A stretch of DNA of 64,000 nt, from positions 682,001-746,000 of the forward strand of contig BQWY01000001.1 of NCBI GenBank assembly GCA_036984305.1. The letters are read 5' to 3'. The notes below the pieces were generated by a model. It saw nothing but the letters and a program-made list of their open reading frames with translations. It was not told the DNA's origin and ran no database searches. The position numbers and the translations under genes are program-made. This DNA comes from Nitrospira sp. (GTDB taxonomy: Bacteria; Nitrospirota; Nitrospiria; Nitrospirales; Nitrospiraceae). Positions within the stretch are counted from its first letter, which is position 1. Every line of letters starts with the position of its first letter. This document shows positions 43,523 through 51,169 of the stretch, piece after piece.

Positions 43523-44983
43523 ATGAGTCACAGCGCCGTTCAACGACTAACCCAGACGCGTGCGGTTACCTCAGCCATCCTGTTGACCGCCCGGAACGTG
43601 TTTACGCACACGGTGGTACCAGCCCATGGTTCCATAGGGCCGTTGACGCGTATTGCCGGATTGACGCTTTTTCAGCGCTGTCTCTTGACCCTGCAGCGTT
43701 GCGGCCTCAGCCAAGTATTCATCCTGTCCGGTGACGAGGCGGAATCGCTGAAAGCGGTCCTGGCCGAGGGGCCTGCGATCACAATGGGCATTCGCTGGAT
43801 TCCGGTGCGGGAGTTTCCTCCGGAGGATCCGCGCACCTGGGAGACCTTGGCGGCCGACGCCACGGGCGCATGCGTCGTTGTTGGTCCTCAGGTTGCGTTC
43901 TCGCGAGGCCTGATCGAGACCCTCCGGGGGATGGGGCAGGTTGATGATTTGGTGGTGGTCCTTCGCGACGAGGACAGAAGTCGCTCCAGTGCCGGTCCCC
44001 AGGATCGCGGGAATCTGCGTAAGCATGAAAGCCTCATGCGCCTGGCGGGGATCGTCCGCGCCGGGGCTGCCAAACCTTCGCATGTGGCTGGCGTAGCCAG
44101 CGAGGTGGTCCTTGTGCCGGCCGGCGGGTTCGTCAAGGGGAGCGCCCTTGCCGAACTGTTGCTGACGCGGGGGCGAGAAGACCAGGCCGGTGATACGCCG
44201 ATGGCACGGTTGGTGGAAGCTGCGGCGGCCGATGGACGTGTAAGCGTGGTCGAGGCTCGGGCAGGGTCCACCACGTGGGCCCGGGAGGTGCATGAGGCCG
44301 GCGATGCGAAGTGCGTGGAGCGAGCCTTATACGGATCGCTCAAGAGCAATTTTGAAGGCGTGGTCGACAAGTATTTGAATCGCCGCCTGTCGCCGCTGTT
44401 TACAAAGATATTCCTGGCCTTGAAGATGACGCCGAACGCCATCACCGTGTTGGCGACGATGATCGGTTTGATCGGTGCCGTCTGTTTTGCGCAGGGATCC
44501 TATGTGGCTGGGTTGCTCGGGGCGTTGCTCTTCCAGTGGTCGGCGGTCATCGATTGCTGCGACGGCGAGGTGGCGCGGTTGACGTTTGCCGAATCGCCGT
44601 TCGGCGCGAAACTCGACCTGTGGCTGGATAACCTCGTCCACGTGGCGATTTTCGCGGGACTCGCGTATGGTGCCTACCATCATTCACCGGCTGGACTCGA
44701 TCCTCGGCTCGTCCTATGGGGCGGGGTCGCCGCAGTGGCCGCGAACGTGGTGTCCTTTTTCTCCGTCACGCGGCTGACGGTGCGCCAGCATGACGGGGCC
44801 CGCTCGCCCTGGGTCGATTTTCTACTCAAAAACGTGGCCACGAGGGATTTCTCGCTGATCGTGCTGGTCTGCGCGGTCATAGGACAGCTTCCCTGGTTTC
44901 TCATGGTTGCAGCCGCCGGTTCGGCGCTCTTCGCTCTGGTCACCCTGGTGCTCTTGTTCTTCGTCCGGCCCACTCGAGAGTGA
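43523..44983 (+). CDS. CDP-alcohol phosphotransferase with degenerate nucleotidyltransferase domain
   Basis: A 486-residue protein. Residues 1-270 resemble a sugar-nucleotidyltransferase fold (TLFQRCLLTLQRCGLSQVFI, ALAELLLTRGRED), but the expected GxGxR loop is replaced by LLTARNVFTHT. Residues 290-486 are a polytopic CDP-alcohol phosphotransferase with a perfect catalytic motif, Asp344-x2-Asp347-Gly...Ala-Arg...Gly361-x3-Asp365-x3-Asp369 (DCCDGEVAR, then GAKLDLWLD). The layout recalls bifunctional IPCT-DIPPS enzymes. In this locus it probably transfers AEP from CMP-AEP to a lipid or polyol alcohol. Its stop overlaps the next gene's start. Confidence 0.85.
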   Translation: MSHSAVQRLTQTRAVTSAILLTARNVFTHTVVPAHGSIGPLTRIAGLTLFQRCLLTLQRCGLSQVFILSGDEAESLKAVLAEGPAITMGIRWIPVREFPPEDPRTWETLAADATGACVVVGPQVAFSRGLIETLRGMGQVDDLVVVLRDEDRSRSSAGPQDRGNLRKHESLMRLAGIVRAGAAKPSHVAGVASEVVLVPAGGFVKGSALAELLLTRGREDQAGDTPMARLVEAAAADGRVSVVEARAGSTTWAREVHEAGDAKCVERALYGSLKSNFEGVVDKYLNRRLSPLFTKIFLALKMTPNAITVLATMIGLIGAVCFAQGSYVAGLLGALLFQWSAVIDCCDGEVARLTFAESPFGAKLDLWLDNLVHVAIFAGLAYGAYHHSPAGLDPRLVLWGGVAAVAANVVSFFSVTRLTVRQHDGARSPWVDFLLKNVATRDFSLIVLVCAVIGQLPWFLMVAAAGSALFALVTLVLLFFVRPTRE

Positions 44984-45999
44984 TGTGGCTTAGGCTCTTT
45001 TTCCTTCTGGTCGGGACGCTCACCCTTTCGATTCTCGTCTGGCATATCGGTCCCTCGCGCATCTGGGCGGCAATGACCCAGGTCGGTCCATTCGGACTAT
45101 TGCTGGTGCTCCTGCCTTCTCTGGCGATGTACCTCTTCGAAGCGTACGGTTGGAAACTCACGCTCGGTGCCTATGCCGACGCCGTATCATTTCTCAAGTT
45201 GCTCGCCATTCGGACGGCCGGCGAAGTGGTCAATATGACCACGCCGACAGCTTACGTGGGCGGTGAGCCCCTGAAGGCCTATCTCCTGAAACGCGACAAG
45301 ATCCCGTTTGTCGACGGCTTTGCCTCGGTGATCCTCGCGAAGACTGTCATGTCGATCGCGCAAGTCTTATTTATCTTGATCGCGTTGGCGTTAGCCGTAT
45401 GGATGGTCGGGCACGAACATTCCACGGCGCAGCTCGTGATGGCCTCGGTGATTAGTGCCGGGCTGCTGGGGTTCGGCATCGTCGGGGTTATTGTCGTACA
45501 ACGTTGGGGTCTTTTCACGGGAGCACTGGGAATTCTGCGGAGGGCCAATCTTCGGATTGCCTATCTGGAAGCACGCGCAAGCAAGTTTCACGACCTGGAC
45601 CGCACGATCTTGAATTTCTACTCGAGAGATCGACGGCGATTTCTGCTCTCGACCGGATGCTTTTTCATTGGCTGGCTCTGCGAGGCGCTGGAAGTCTGGG
45701 GCATGCTGGCGCTGTTGGGCCAGCCGGTCACCGTCGGAGCATCGGTTGCGATTGGGGGCTTGTCGTCCATGATCAAAGGCGGGACGTTTTTCATCCCCGG
45801 CAGTCTCGGTACGCAAGACGCCGGGAACCTCGTGCTGGTTACCGCGTTTGGCTATAGCGAAGTGGCCGGCATAACCTTTGCCCTCCTGCGACGATTCCGT
45901 GAGATTGTCTGGATTGTTATCGGACTCGCGTGTCTCACTGTGGCCAATTGGCGACCACCCGCGTTGGGAGAGGGGGAAGCGCCTGGAGGGCTGAATTAA
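44980..45999 (+). CDS. Flippase-like integral membrane protein (UPF0104/LPG-synthase TM family)
   Basis: A 339-residue protein with about eight hydrophobic segments. Typical signatures are LLPSLAMYLFEAYGWKL, TPTAYVGGEPLKAYLLKR, FASVILAKTVMSIAQVL, SSMIKGGTFFIPGSLGTQDA and RRFREIVWIVIGL. The GGEPxKxYLL and FFxPGxLGxQ pattern is the UPF0104/YbhN family, related to the membrane part of lysylphosphatidylglycerol synthase, often with lipid biosynthesis. It overlaps the phosphotransferase stop by four bases, so it may flip or position the phosphonolipid product. That role is inference. Confidence 0.8.
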   Translation: MMWLRLFFLLVGTLTLSILVWHIGPSRIWAAMTQVGPFGLLLVLLPSLAMYLFEAYGWKLTLGAYADAVSFLKLLAIRTAGEVVNMTTPTAYVGGEPLKAYLLKRDKIPFVDGFASVILAKTVMSIAQVLFILIALALAVWMVGHEHSTAQLVMASVISAGLLGFGIVGVIVVQRWGLFTGALGILRRANLRIAYLEARASKFHDLDRTILNFYSRDRRRFLLSTGCFFIGWLCEALEVWGMLALLGQPVTVGASVAIGGLSSMIKGGTFFIPGSLGTQDAGNLVLVTAFGYSEVAGITFALLRRFREIVWIVIGLACLTVANWRPPALGEGEAPGGLN

Positions 46000-46522
46000 C
46001 GGTCTTCCAACCCTATCTTCGTGATCGCTGTTTTTTTGGTGGACCTTCCTGACAGTTGAAGGCACCGCCTTACCCTCACGTCACTTCCTGAGCTTAACGC
46101 GTGTGAAGACCCCTTCAGGGGTCAGGGGGCGTCGCTATCCAGTTGATGTTACGGGATGTGTGCTCCCCATACTGGCAAGCTATACTTGCTAAATAGTGCA
46201 GAGGGAAGGAGACGGAAGAAGTGAAGCCGGCAATGAGAATGATTGTCGCCGGCCGTGGGAAGGCGATTCGGCCCGACCCGTCTCATCTTGAGCCACCACT
46301 CGAGAAGGTGCCGGATTATATCTCGAACATGAGTACTGACAAGGATCGCCAGGTTGCAGGCGGGATTCTGTCAAATGCGCATTCTGAAGGCCAGGGCACG
46401 GGCTGCGTGTAAACCTTCTAGCCGGGGCACTCACGATCCTAACGGGCCCGATACCCGGGACGTATTCCGGCTGAAAGGGGATCGCCAATATCCGAGACCA
46501 TTCGACACGAGGAACGCAACCG
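46000..46522. other. 523-bp gap between the phosphonate operon and the glycosyltransferases
   Basis: No gene is confidently supported. A 6-bp-stem hairpin GACCCC-TTCA-GGGGTC (46108-46123) could help end the operon. A TATACT hexamer occurs near 46182-46187 without a strong -35. A 63-codon frame from GTG 46221 has a ribosome-like AAGGAGA but no recognisable protein features. Confidence 0.4.
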
Positions 46523-47674
46523 ATGAGAATCGTGATCGACGTCACCGCATTACTGCCTTGCATGACGGGGATAGACACCTATCTCATGCAGTTAGTGACG
46601 CACCTGGTTAAGGGGAATCCGGAACACGACTACTTGCTGTGCCACAACTACGAAGACCGTCGTCTGTTCGCGGGCAATCTCTCCCAACCCACACTGCGCC
46701 TTGCCGTAAGCACGCGACATCGGCCGGTTCGCCTGTTTTCACAGCAATGCCTGCTACCTGCCGCTGCTGTCGCCTGGAGAGCGGATGTCGTACATTCTCC
46801 GTCGTTCATCATGCCTTGTATCCGGGGATCCGCGCGACATGTGCTGACTGTCCATGACATGACCTCATTCTCTCACCCGCAGTGCCACATTGCGTTGCGG
46901 AGAAGCGGATTGTACAAGCGGATGGTATTGGCCAGCCTGCGCCGAGCGCATGCCGTGATCGTTCCGTCTCAAGCGACCCGGCAGGCAATCCTCGAGGTTT
47001 TCACGAACATTCCACCAGAACGGATCCATGTCACCCCCTACGGAATTGGCGAAGAGTTCAAACCATACAATCATGCCGAGATTCGCGACATCTTGACGAG
47101 GCTGAAACTTCCACAGCCCTATATTCTTTACCTGGGTACGATCGAGCCGCGGAAGAATCTTTCAACGCTGGTAGAGAGTTACCGGAGGCTTGTCTTGAGT
47201 GGTGCGATTAAAGAACACCTCGTTCTCGCGGGAAGACTAGGATGGAATTACCATAGTCTTCTCGAACAAATTGATGATCCGGCGCTGTGTGGCAGGGTTC
47301 ATCTCGTGGGCTATATTGATCAAGAAGCACTGCCGGCTCTCTATGCCGGCGCCAGGCTTTTTGTCTACCCATCATTATATGAGGGTTTCGGATTTCCTCC
47401 CCTCGAAGCAATGGCCTGTGGCGTGCCAGTGATCAGCGCACGGAACTCCTCGCTGGTTGAAAACCTGGAGGGTGCTGCTGAGTTGGTGGATTCAGGCGAT
47501 ATCGTTGGATTGTCGCACGCCATGCGATGTGTGCTGACCGACGATGACATGCGGGCCATGCTGCGCACGAGGGGGCTGGAACGGGCGAGCCATTATCGAT
47601 GGGACCGCACGGCGAAGGAAACGGTGAAGGTCTACCAATCGGCCATGACCGTGCCAGCGGAAAACCGGTACTAG
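46523..47674 (+). CDS. Family-4-type glycosyltransferase (GT-B)
   Basis: A 383-residue GT-B enzyme: N-terminal MRIVIDVTALLPCMTGIDTY with the loop for acceptor binding, VVHSPSFIMP, VLTVHDMTSFSHP and a C-terminal domain with LYLGTIEPRKNLSTLVESY, LVLAGRLGW and the EX7E motif in LYEGFGFPPLEAMACGVPV. It uses a nucleotide-sugar donor with retention; which sugar is not shown. It may decorate the phosphonolipid or an exopolysaccharide. The next glycosyltransferase gene follows within 12 bases. Confidence 0.87.
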   Translation: MRIVIDVTALLPCMTGIDTYLMQLVTHLVKGNPEHDYLLCHNYEDRRLFAGNLSQPTLRLAVSTRHRPVRLFSQQCLLPAAAVAWRADVVHSPSFIMPCIRGSARHVLTVHDMTSFSHPQCHIALRRSGLYKRMVLASLRRAHAVIVPSQATRQAILEVFTNIPPERIHVTPYGIGEEFKPYNHAEIRDILTRLKLPQPYILYLGTIEPRKNLSTLVESYRRLVLSGAIKEHLVLAGRLGWNYHSLLEQIDDPALCGRVHLVGYIDQEALPALYAGARLFVYPSLYEGFGFPPLEAMACGVPVISARNSSLVENLEGAAELVDSGDIVGLSHAMRCVLTDDDMRAMLRTRGLERASHYRWDRTAKETVKVYQSAMTVPAENRY

Positions 47675-47685
47675 GAACCCTCGTC

Positions 47686-48621
47686 GTGCGGCCACCGACC
47701 GGAGTGCAAGAGGGGAACGCTCCAGACGCGACTGTTCCGCTGTCGATCATCATCGCCACGACCAAAGCGTGGCCGGAAATCGAAGCCTGCCTTGAGTCCG
47801 TGCATAAGCAAGCGGAGATGATCGGCGCTGAAATCATAGTGGGCGACGGCCATGGGGAAGGACTGCCGCCCGATATGGCCACTCGTTATCCAGCCATCAG
47901 ACGAATTGAATGTGCGGGAGAGTCGGTGTTTGTACTTCGACAGCAGGCGATGGCGCGAGCTGCCGGTGCTATCGTAGCGGTAACGGAGGATCATTGCACG
48001 GTTACCCCAGATTGGTGCGAGCAGATACTGCAAGCGCACCGGGATTATCCGGAAGCCGCCGCCATCGGCGGCGTGGTCGAGAATGGAGCGACGACCCGAC
48101 TCATTGATTGGTCCAATTTTCTTGTCGTCTTTGGTCCATTCACGGCTCCGATCGAAAACGGTGCACAACCGGCGATTTCACTCCAAGCCAACATCTCCTA
48201 TAAACGTCGCGTGGTCTCACAGGCGACAACGGGGTTGGGCATGATGGAATTCTTGTTCAATCGTCACTTGCAGGAACAAGGTGAAGTCCTTATCGCGGAC
48301 GATCGGCTCGTCGTATCGCACAATCAAACCTGGGGCTTTTGGGGTACGTTCGCGGCCCATTTTCACAACGGCCGATCTATCGCCGGCTTTCGGCTTGAGC
48401 GGATGTCATGGCTCCAGCGGCTGCTTCGGATCGGGGGCTGTGTGGTTCTTCCGATCCACTTGCTGCGCGTCACGATCTGGCCGGTCATTCGAAAGAAACG
48501 GCTGTCACGGCCGGCATTGAGAAGCTTGCCGTTGACAGCTGTGGTGGTGACCTGCCACGCGGTCGGCGAGTGCATCGGATATGTGTTTGGGCCGGGCCGC
48601 AGCCCACAGAAGTTGGCATAG
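47686..48621 (+). CDS. Family-2-type glycosyltransferase (GT-A)
   Basis: A 311-residue protein: VPLSIIIATTKAWPEIEACL, GAEIIVGDGHGEGLP, GAIVAVTEDHCTVTPDWCEQ (in place of the usual DxD, here TEDH) and PEAAAIGGVVENGA. Towards the C-terminus there are hydrophobic segments (GGCVVLPIHLLRVTIW). GTG 47686 is the first plausible start after the preceding gene's stop; the open frame upstream overlaps that gene. It probably works with the GT-B enzyme on a glycan or glycolipid, unspecified. Confidence 0.75.
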   Translation: MRPPTGVQEGNAPDATVPLSIIIATTKAWPEIEACLESVHKQAEMIGAEIIVGDGHGEGLPPDMATRYPAIRRIECAGESVFVLRQQAMARAAGAIVAVTEDHCTVTPDWCEQILQAHRDYPEAAAIGGVVENGATTRLIDWSNFLVVFGPFTAPIENGAQPAISLQANISYKRRVVSQATTGLGMMEFLFNRHLQEQGEVLIADDRLVVSHNQTWGFWGTFAAHFHNGRSIAGFRLERMSWLQRLLRIGGCVVLPIHLLRVTIWPVIRKKRLSRPALRSLPLTAVVVTCHAVGECIGYVFGPGRSPQKLA

Positions 48622-48755
48622 AGCTATCGGCCTGGCCTCTTGCGCGTTAGCCCCTCACCCATCATAGCTGTCAGTTGCGGACTCATCCTGTCACGGCGCA
48701 AGGCCACATCCAGGGGATTTCCGTTGCCTAGGGGAAGGGGTACCTTCGCGAGTGT

Positions 48756-49079
48756 CTAAAACCCAACCACATGGTCGATGATACTGCGTTCCAGGAAAGA
48801 AACGAGGCGGGCTTTGTGCTCGGGGGACATACTCACGATGCGACCGCCGACGTAGGGTGCGCGGAGATAGGTGACGACGAGGGCACAGCGGGCCGACTGG
48901 CAAGAGTCCAGCATCACATCGAGTTGCACCATCTCGCCGACCCGGACCGCAGCGTGCGTGCGGAGCTGAAGGCCCTTTTCGGTCAAATCCAGAACCTCGC
49001 AGTCGACCACCTCGAGGCCGTGATGAAGTCGTCCGGGCCGTTCGATGCCGATGCGAAATTGCTGGACCTGTTCCTTCAT
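48756..49079 (-). CDS. PilZ-domain protein
   Basis: A 107-residue single PilZ domain: an N-terminal R-x(n)-R region (IERPGRLHHGLEV), the motif LDLTEKGLQLRTHA (D/NxSxxG, here D-L-T-E-K-G), and MVQLDVML. PilZ binds cyclic-di-GMP and regulates motility, secretion or polysaccharide synthesis; the RxxxR pair is only partly visible, so binding is not sure. Its start overlaps a 58-residue membrane-protein stop by four bases. It lies after the glycosyltransferases, convergent with them. Confidence 0.75.
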   Translation of the reverse strand: MKEQVQQFRIGIERPGRLHHGLEVVDCEVLDLTEKGLQLRTHAAVRVGEMVQLDVMLDSCQSARCALVVTYLRAPYVGGRIVSMSPEHKARLVSFLERSIIDHVVGF

Positions 49080-49252
49080 GAGCGGCCTCGAGCCGGTCCG
49101 AGCCTTGTGGATTGCGGATTACGGTGCTCGCATGGGTAGGGATGAAGAGTGCCCCTCACGGGAATCGGAGTCGGGTGCTCGCTGACTACCAAGGCGGCGA
49201 TGATTCCGAGAGGGAAGCAACTCAGAACCAGGAGAATCAGTAAGAGTGACAT
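49076..49252 (-). CDS. Small single-helix membrane protein upstream of PilZ
   Basis: A 58-residue protein: a hydrophobic N-terminal helix (MSLLLILLVLSCFPLGIIAA) and a polar, basic tail. AAGGAG seven bases before ATG 49252 is a clear ribosome site, and the stop overlaps the PilZ start (ATGA), so the pair is translationally coupled. A Cys at residue 12 is not in a standard lipobox. A longer frame to 49423 lacks a ribosome site and protein character. Its role is unknown; it may anchor or partner the PilZ protein. Confidence 0.65.
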   Translation of the reverse strand: MSLLLILLVLSCFPLGIIAALVVSEHPTPIPVRGTLHPYPCEHRNPQSTRLGPARGRS

Positions 49253-49916
49253 GGCACCGCTCCTTTTCAAGGTGTACCTGGCTTCGGTGCAAGGGCGGGA
49301 CCGGCTACGTGCCCATAAAGTAGGGGATCGGCAACGTGTTGATGTAGAAGGGGCGTGCAGATCGACTGCGCGAGCTAGATCGATCGAGAAGCTTTGGTAG
49401 GCTACATATGCCGCCGAGAACACCGCAAAACGGCGCGCCTCTCGCAGGAATTTCCTCCCCCGAACGATGAGAGCTCGACAACATACAGGATCGGCAATAA
49501 GTCAAGGGCCTTCTGGCGTATGAGTAGGACTCCGACGCGAGCCGTGTGAACAGGGGTCTCTTTGTTGTACCTAACCTGGGTGGGAACAGAAGTTGGTACG
49601 AGCGGGCAGCTGTTGGTGCCTCTGGAGCGAACGCTATTGTGAGGGTCTAGGTTCGAGGGTCGCAGGTGAATGAATCCTGGGCGGAGATCATGGAGACAGT
49701 AACTGTAACTTCATTGCGTTGGCGTACGAGTTATCGCCGAGCCGCCAATAGATGCCTCCGAGATGGTCGTGCCGTCCTAGCGTCGATAAAGAACAAATTA
49801 GATATCAATATCTTAAGAATATGCGATATATAAACATATCATTTGAATATATTATGATATATATATTTATATCAATTAAAATATTTATGATATAGCTAAT
49901 AGTAATAATCTGAACT
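49253..49916. other. 664-bp gap including an AT-rich island
   Basis: The left 540 bp has ordinary composition and no supported gene. From about 49790 to 49912 the sequence is extremely AT-rich in a GC-rich chromosome, with many TGATATA/TATATCA half-sites. These include an inverted pair TGATATA (49855-49861) and TATATCA (49868-49874), a further TGATATA at 49888-49894 and a near-palindrome around 49798-49812. It lies directly upstream of the mobile-mystery A gene, so it probably holds the promoter and operator of the pair and marks imported DNA. Confidence 0.65.
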
Positions 49917-50393
49917 ATGAAAAGGCACCAACTCAACGTTACAGATGAAATTGCTCTCGCGCGCTTGCAGCCAAAAGCACAAGAGAAGTTTGGAGATCGC
50001 TCACCAGGAGAGTGGATTCGGGTGCTGCGCGGCTACTTCCGTATGACGCAGCGGGATCTCGCTGCGCGAGCCCATATCTCACAACCGCATCTAGCGGGCA
50101 TTGAATCGGGGCGGGTCGATCCCCAATTGAGCACCTTAAGACGAATTTGTGACGGGCTCGCATGCGATCTCGTTGTCGAACCACGACCACGGAAGCCGCT
50201 CAAAGAACTCTTGCACGGCCAGGCACGCAGTGTGGCCTTAGCACGACTCAAACAAACGATGGGGACAATGGCGTTGGAGAATCAAGCTCCTGACGAGGAG
50301 CTTTTCGAAAAACTTCTTGAACGAAGAACCAGCGAAATCTTGAACGACAAGCGGGAGCGGCTTTGGAAAACACGGAACAGTAAGGATGTCTGA
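49917..50393 (+). CDS. Mobile mystery protein A-type HTH regulator
   Basis: A 158-residue protein with an Xre-like helix-turn-helix: IRVLRGYFRMTQRDLAARAH, ISQPHLAGIESGRVDPQLST and LRRICDGLACDLVVEPRPR. It matches mobile mystery protein A as I recall it, always encoded before a Fic-domain protein B. It probably represses the pair and may act as antitoxin. Its gene overlaps the Fic gene by eight bases. No ribosome site is evident before ATG 49917 in the AT-rich leader. Confidence 0.8.
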   Translation: MKRHQLNVTDEIALARLQPKAQEKFGDRSPGEWIRVLRGYFRMTQRDLAARAHISQPHLAGIESGRVDPQLSTLRRICDGLACDLVVEPRPRKPLKELLHGQARSVALARLKQTMGTMALENQAPDEELFEKLLERRTSEILNDKRERLWKTRNSKDV

Positions 50394-50997
50394 CGAGACG
50401 CTACCGGCCGGTGTGACGGCAGGTCGAGACATGTCCGGATTGCTTCGGCCAGAACTCACCACCGTGAATGCCCGCAACGCGGCAGAGGCGGAACGAATTG
50501 ACGAGGCCTATGTGAAATATGTGCATCGTGCCAGGAGAAAGAAGCCTGGCTCCAGATGGCTCACCGATGAACAGGTCCGAAACGTGCACAAGGCCATGTT
50601 CGGGTCGATTTGGGACTGGGCTGGAAAGTATCGCACCACCCGGGTCAACATTGGGGTTGAGCCACACAAGATTCCAGAACAGATCCAGTTGCTATGCGGC
50701 GACTTTCAGCACTGGGATGCGTCCAGCATGGCGGTGTTGGAGGTCGCTGCTCGGCTTCAACACCGCTTGACCTGGATCCATCCATTCAGGAACGGCAATG
50801 GGCGGCATGCCAGGCTCATCACAGACATCTTTCTGCATGCGCGAGGATATGCACTCCCACAATGGCCGCAGATCCAACTCATGGCACATGGGGAACAGAT
50901 CCGAGACGCCTATGTGGCAGCCATGAAACTCGCCGATCTAGGAGATTTCGGACCCTTGGCACAATTTATCGAAGAGTGCCTGCCTAAGACGTCTTGA
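50386..50997 (+). CDS. Mobile mystery protein B-type Fic-domain protein
   Basis: A 203-residue protein with a Fic core: LTDEQVRNVHKAMFGSIWDW, AARLQHRLTWIHPFRNGNGR (active motif HPFRNGNGR at 132-140, catalytic His132). The canonical position with Asp or Glu after F is Arg-Asn here, as in HPFxNGNGR members of this group. Fic proteins transfer AMP or other nucleotidyl groups from NTPs to target proteins. Paired with the HTH protein upstream it may be a toxin-antitoxin-like module; the target is unknown. Composition is close to its neighbours, but the leader is not. Confidence 0.83.
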   Translation: MSDETLPAGVTAGRDMSGLLRPELTTVNARNAAEAERIDEAYVKYVHRARRKKPGSRWLTDEQVRNVHKAMFGSIWDWAGKYRTTRVNIGVEPHKIPEQIQLLCGDFQHWDASSMAVLEVAARLQHRLTWIHPFRNGNGRHARLITDIFLHARGYALPQWPQIQLMAHGEQIRDAYVAAMKLADLGDFGPLAQFIEECLPKTS

Positions 50998-51169
50998 GTG
51001 CAGGTGGGTAGATCACCTGTCGGCCAGCGTACGTACATGCACCGAGCAATCATTCGAAAACCCGATCCACATGAAGACAACGTGTCATTCGCATCTGAAC
51101 ATTCAGATCTGGCTGCGGGGAGCTGCAACTCGTCGCTCCTGTTTCCCAAGAACCTGAGGTATTGTTAGA

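Noticed and set aside
46108-46123. GACCCC-TTCA-GGGGTC hairpin as an intrinsic terminator
   Set aside because: The stem is short and no T run follows, so I mention it only as a possible aid to termination.
46221-46412. 63-codon frame from GTG with AAGGAGA upstream
   Set aside because: The ribosome-like site is good but the peptide has no recognisable domain, signal or bias, and lies in a gap with hairpins. Not supported as a gene.
49424-49800. Possible tRNA or structured RNA in the gap before the AT-rich island
   Set aside because: I looked for acceptor-stem pairing, GTTCGA-type loops and clover-leaf order and saw none that hold together.
49790-49916. AT-rich island as a replication origin or CRISPR array
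   Set aside because: There are no DnaA-box clusters and no regular repeat-spacer units; the repeats are short and irregular, fitting an operator/promoter better.
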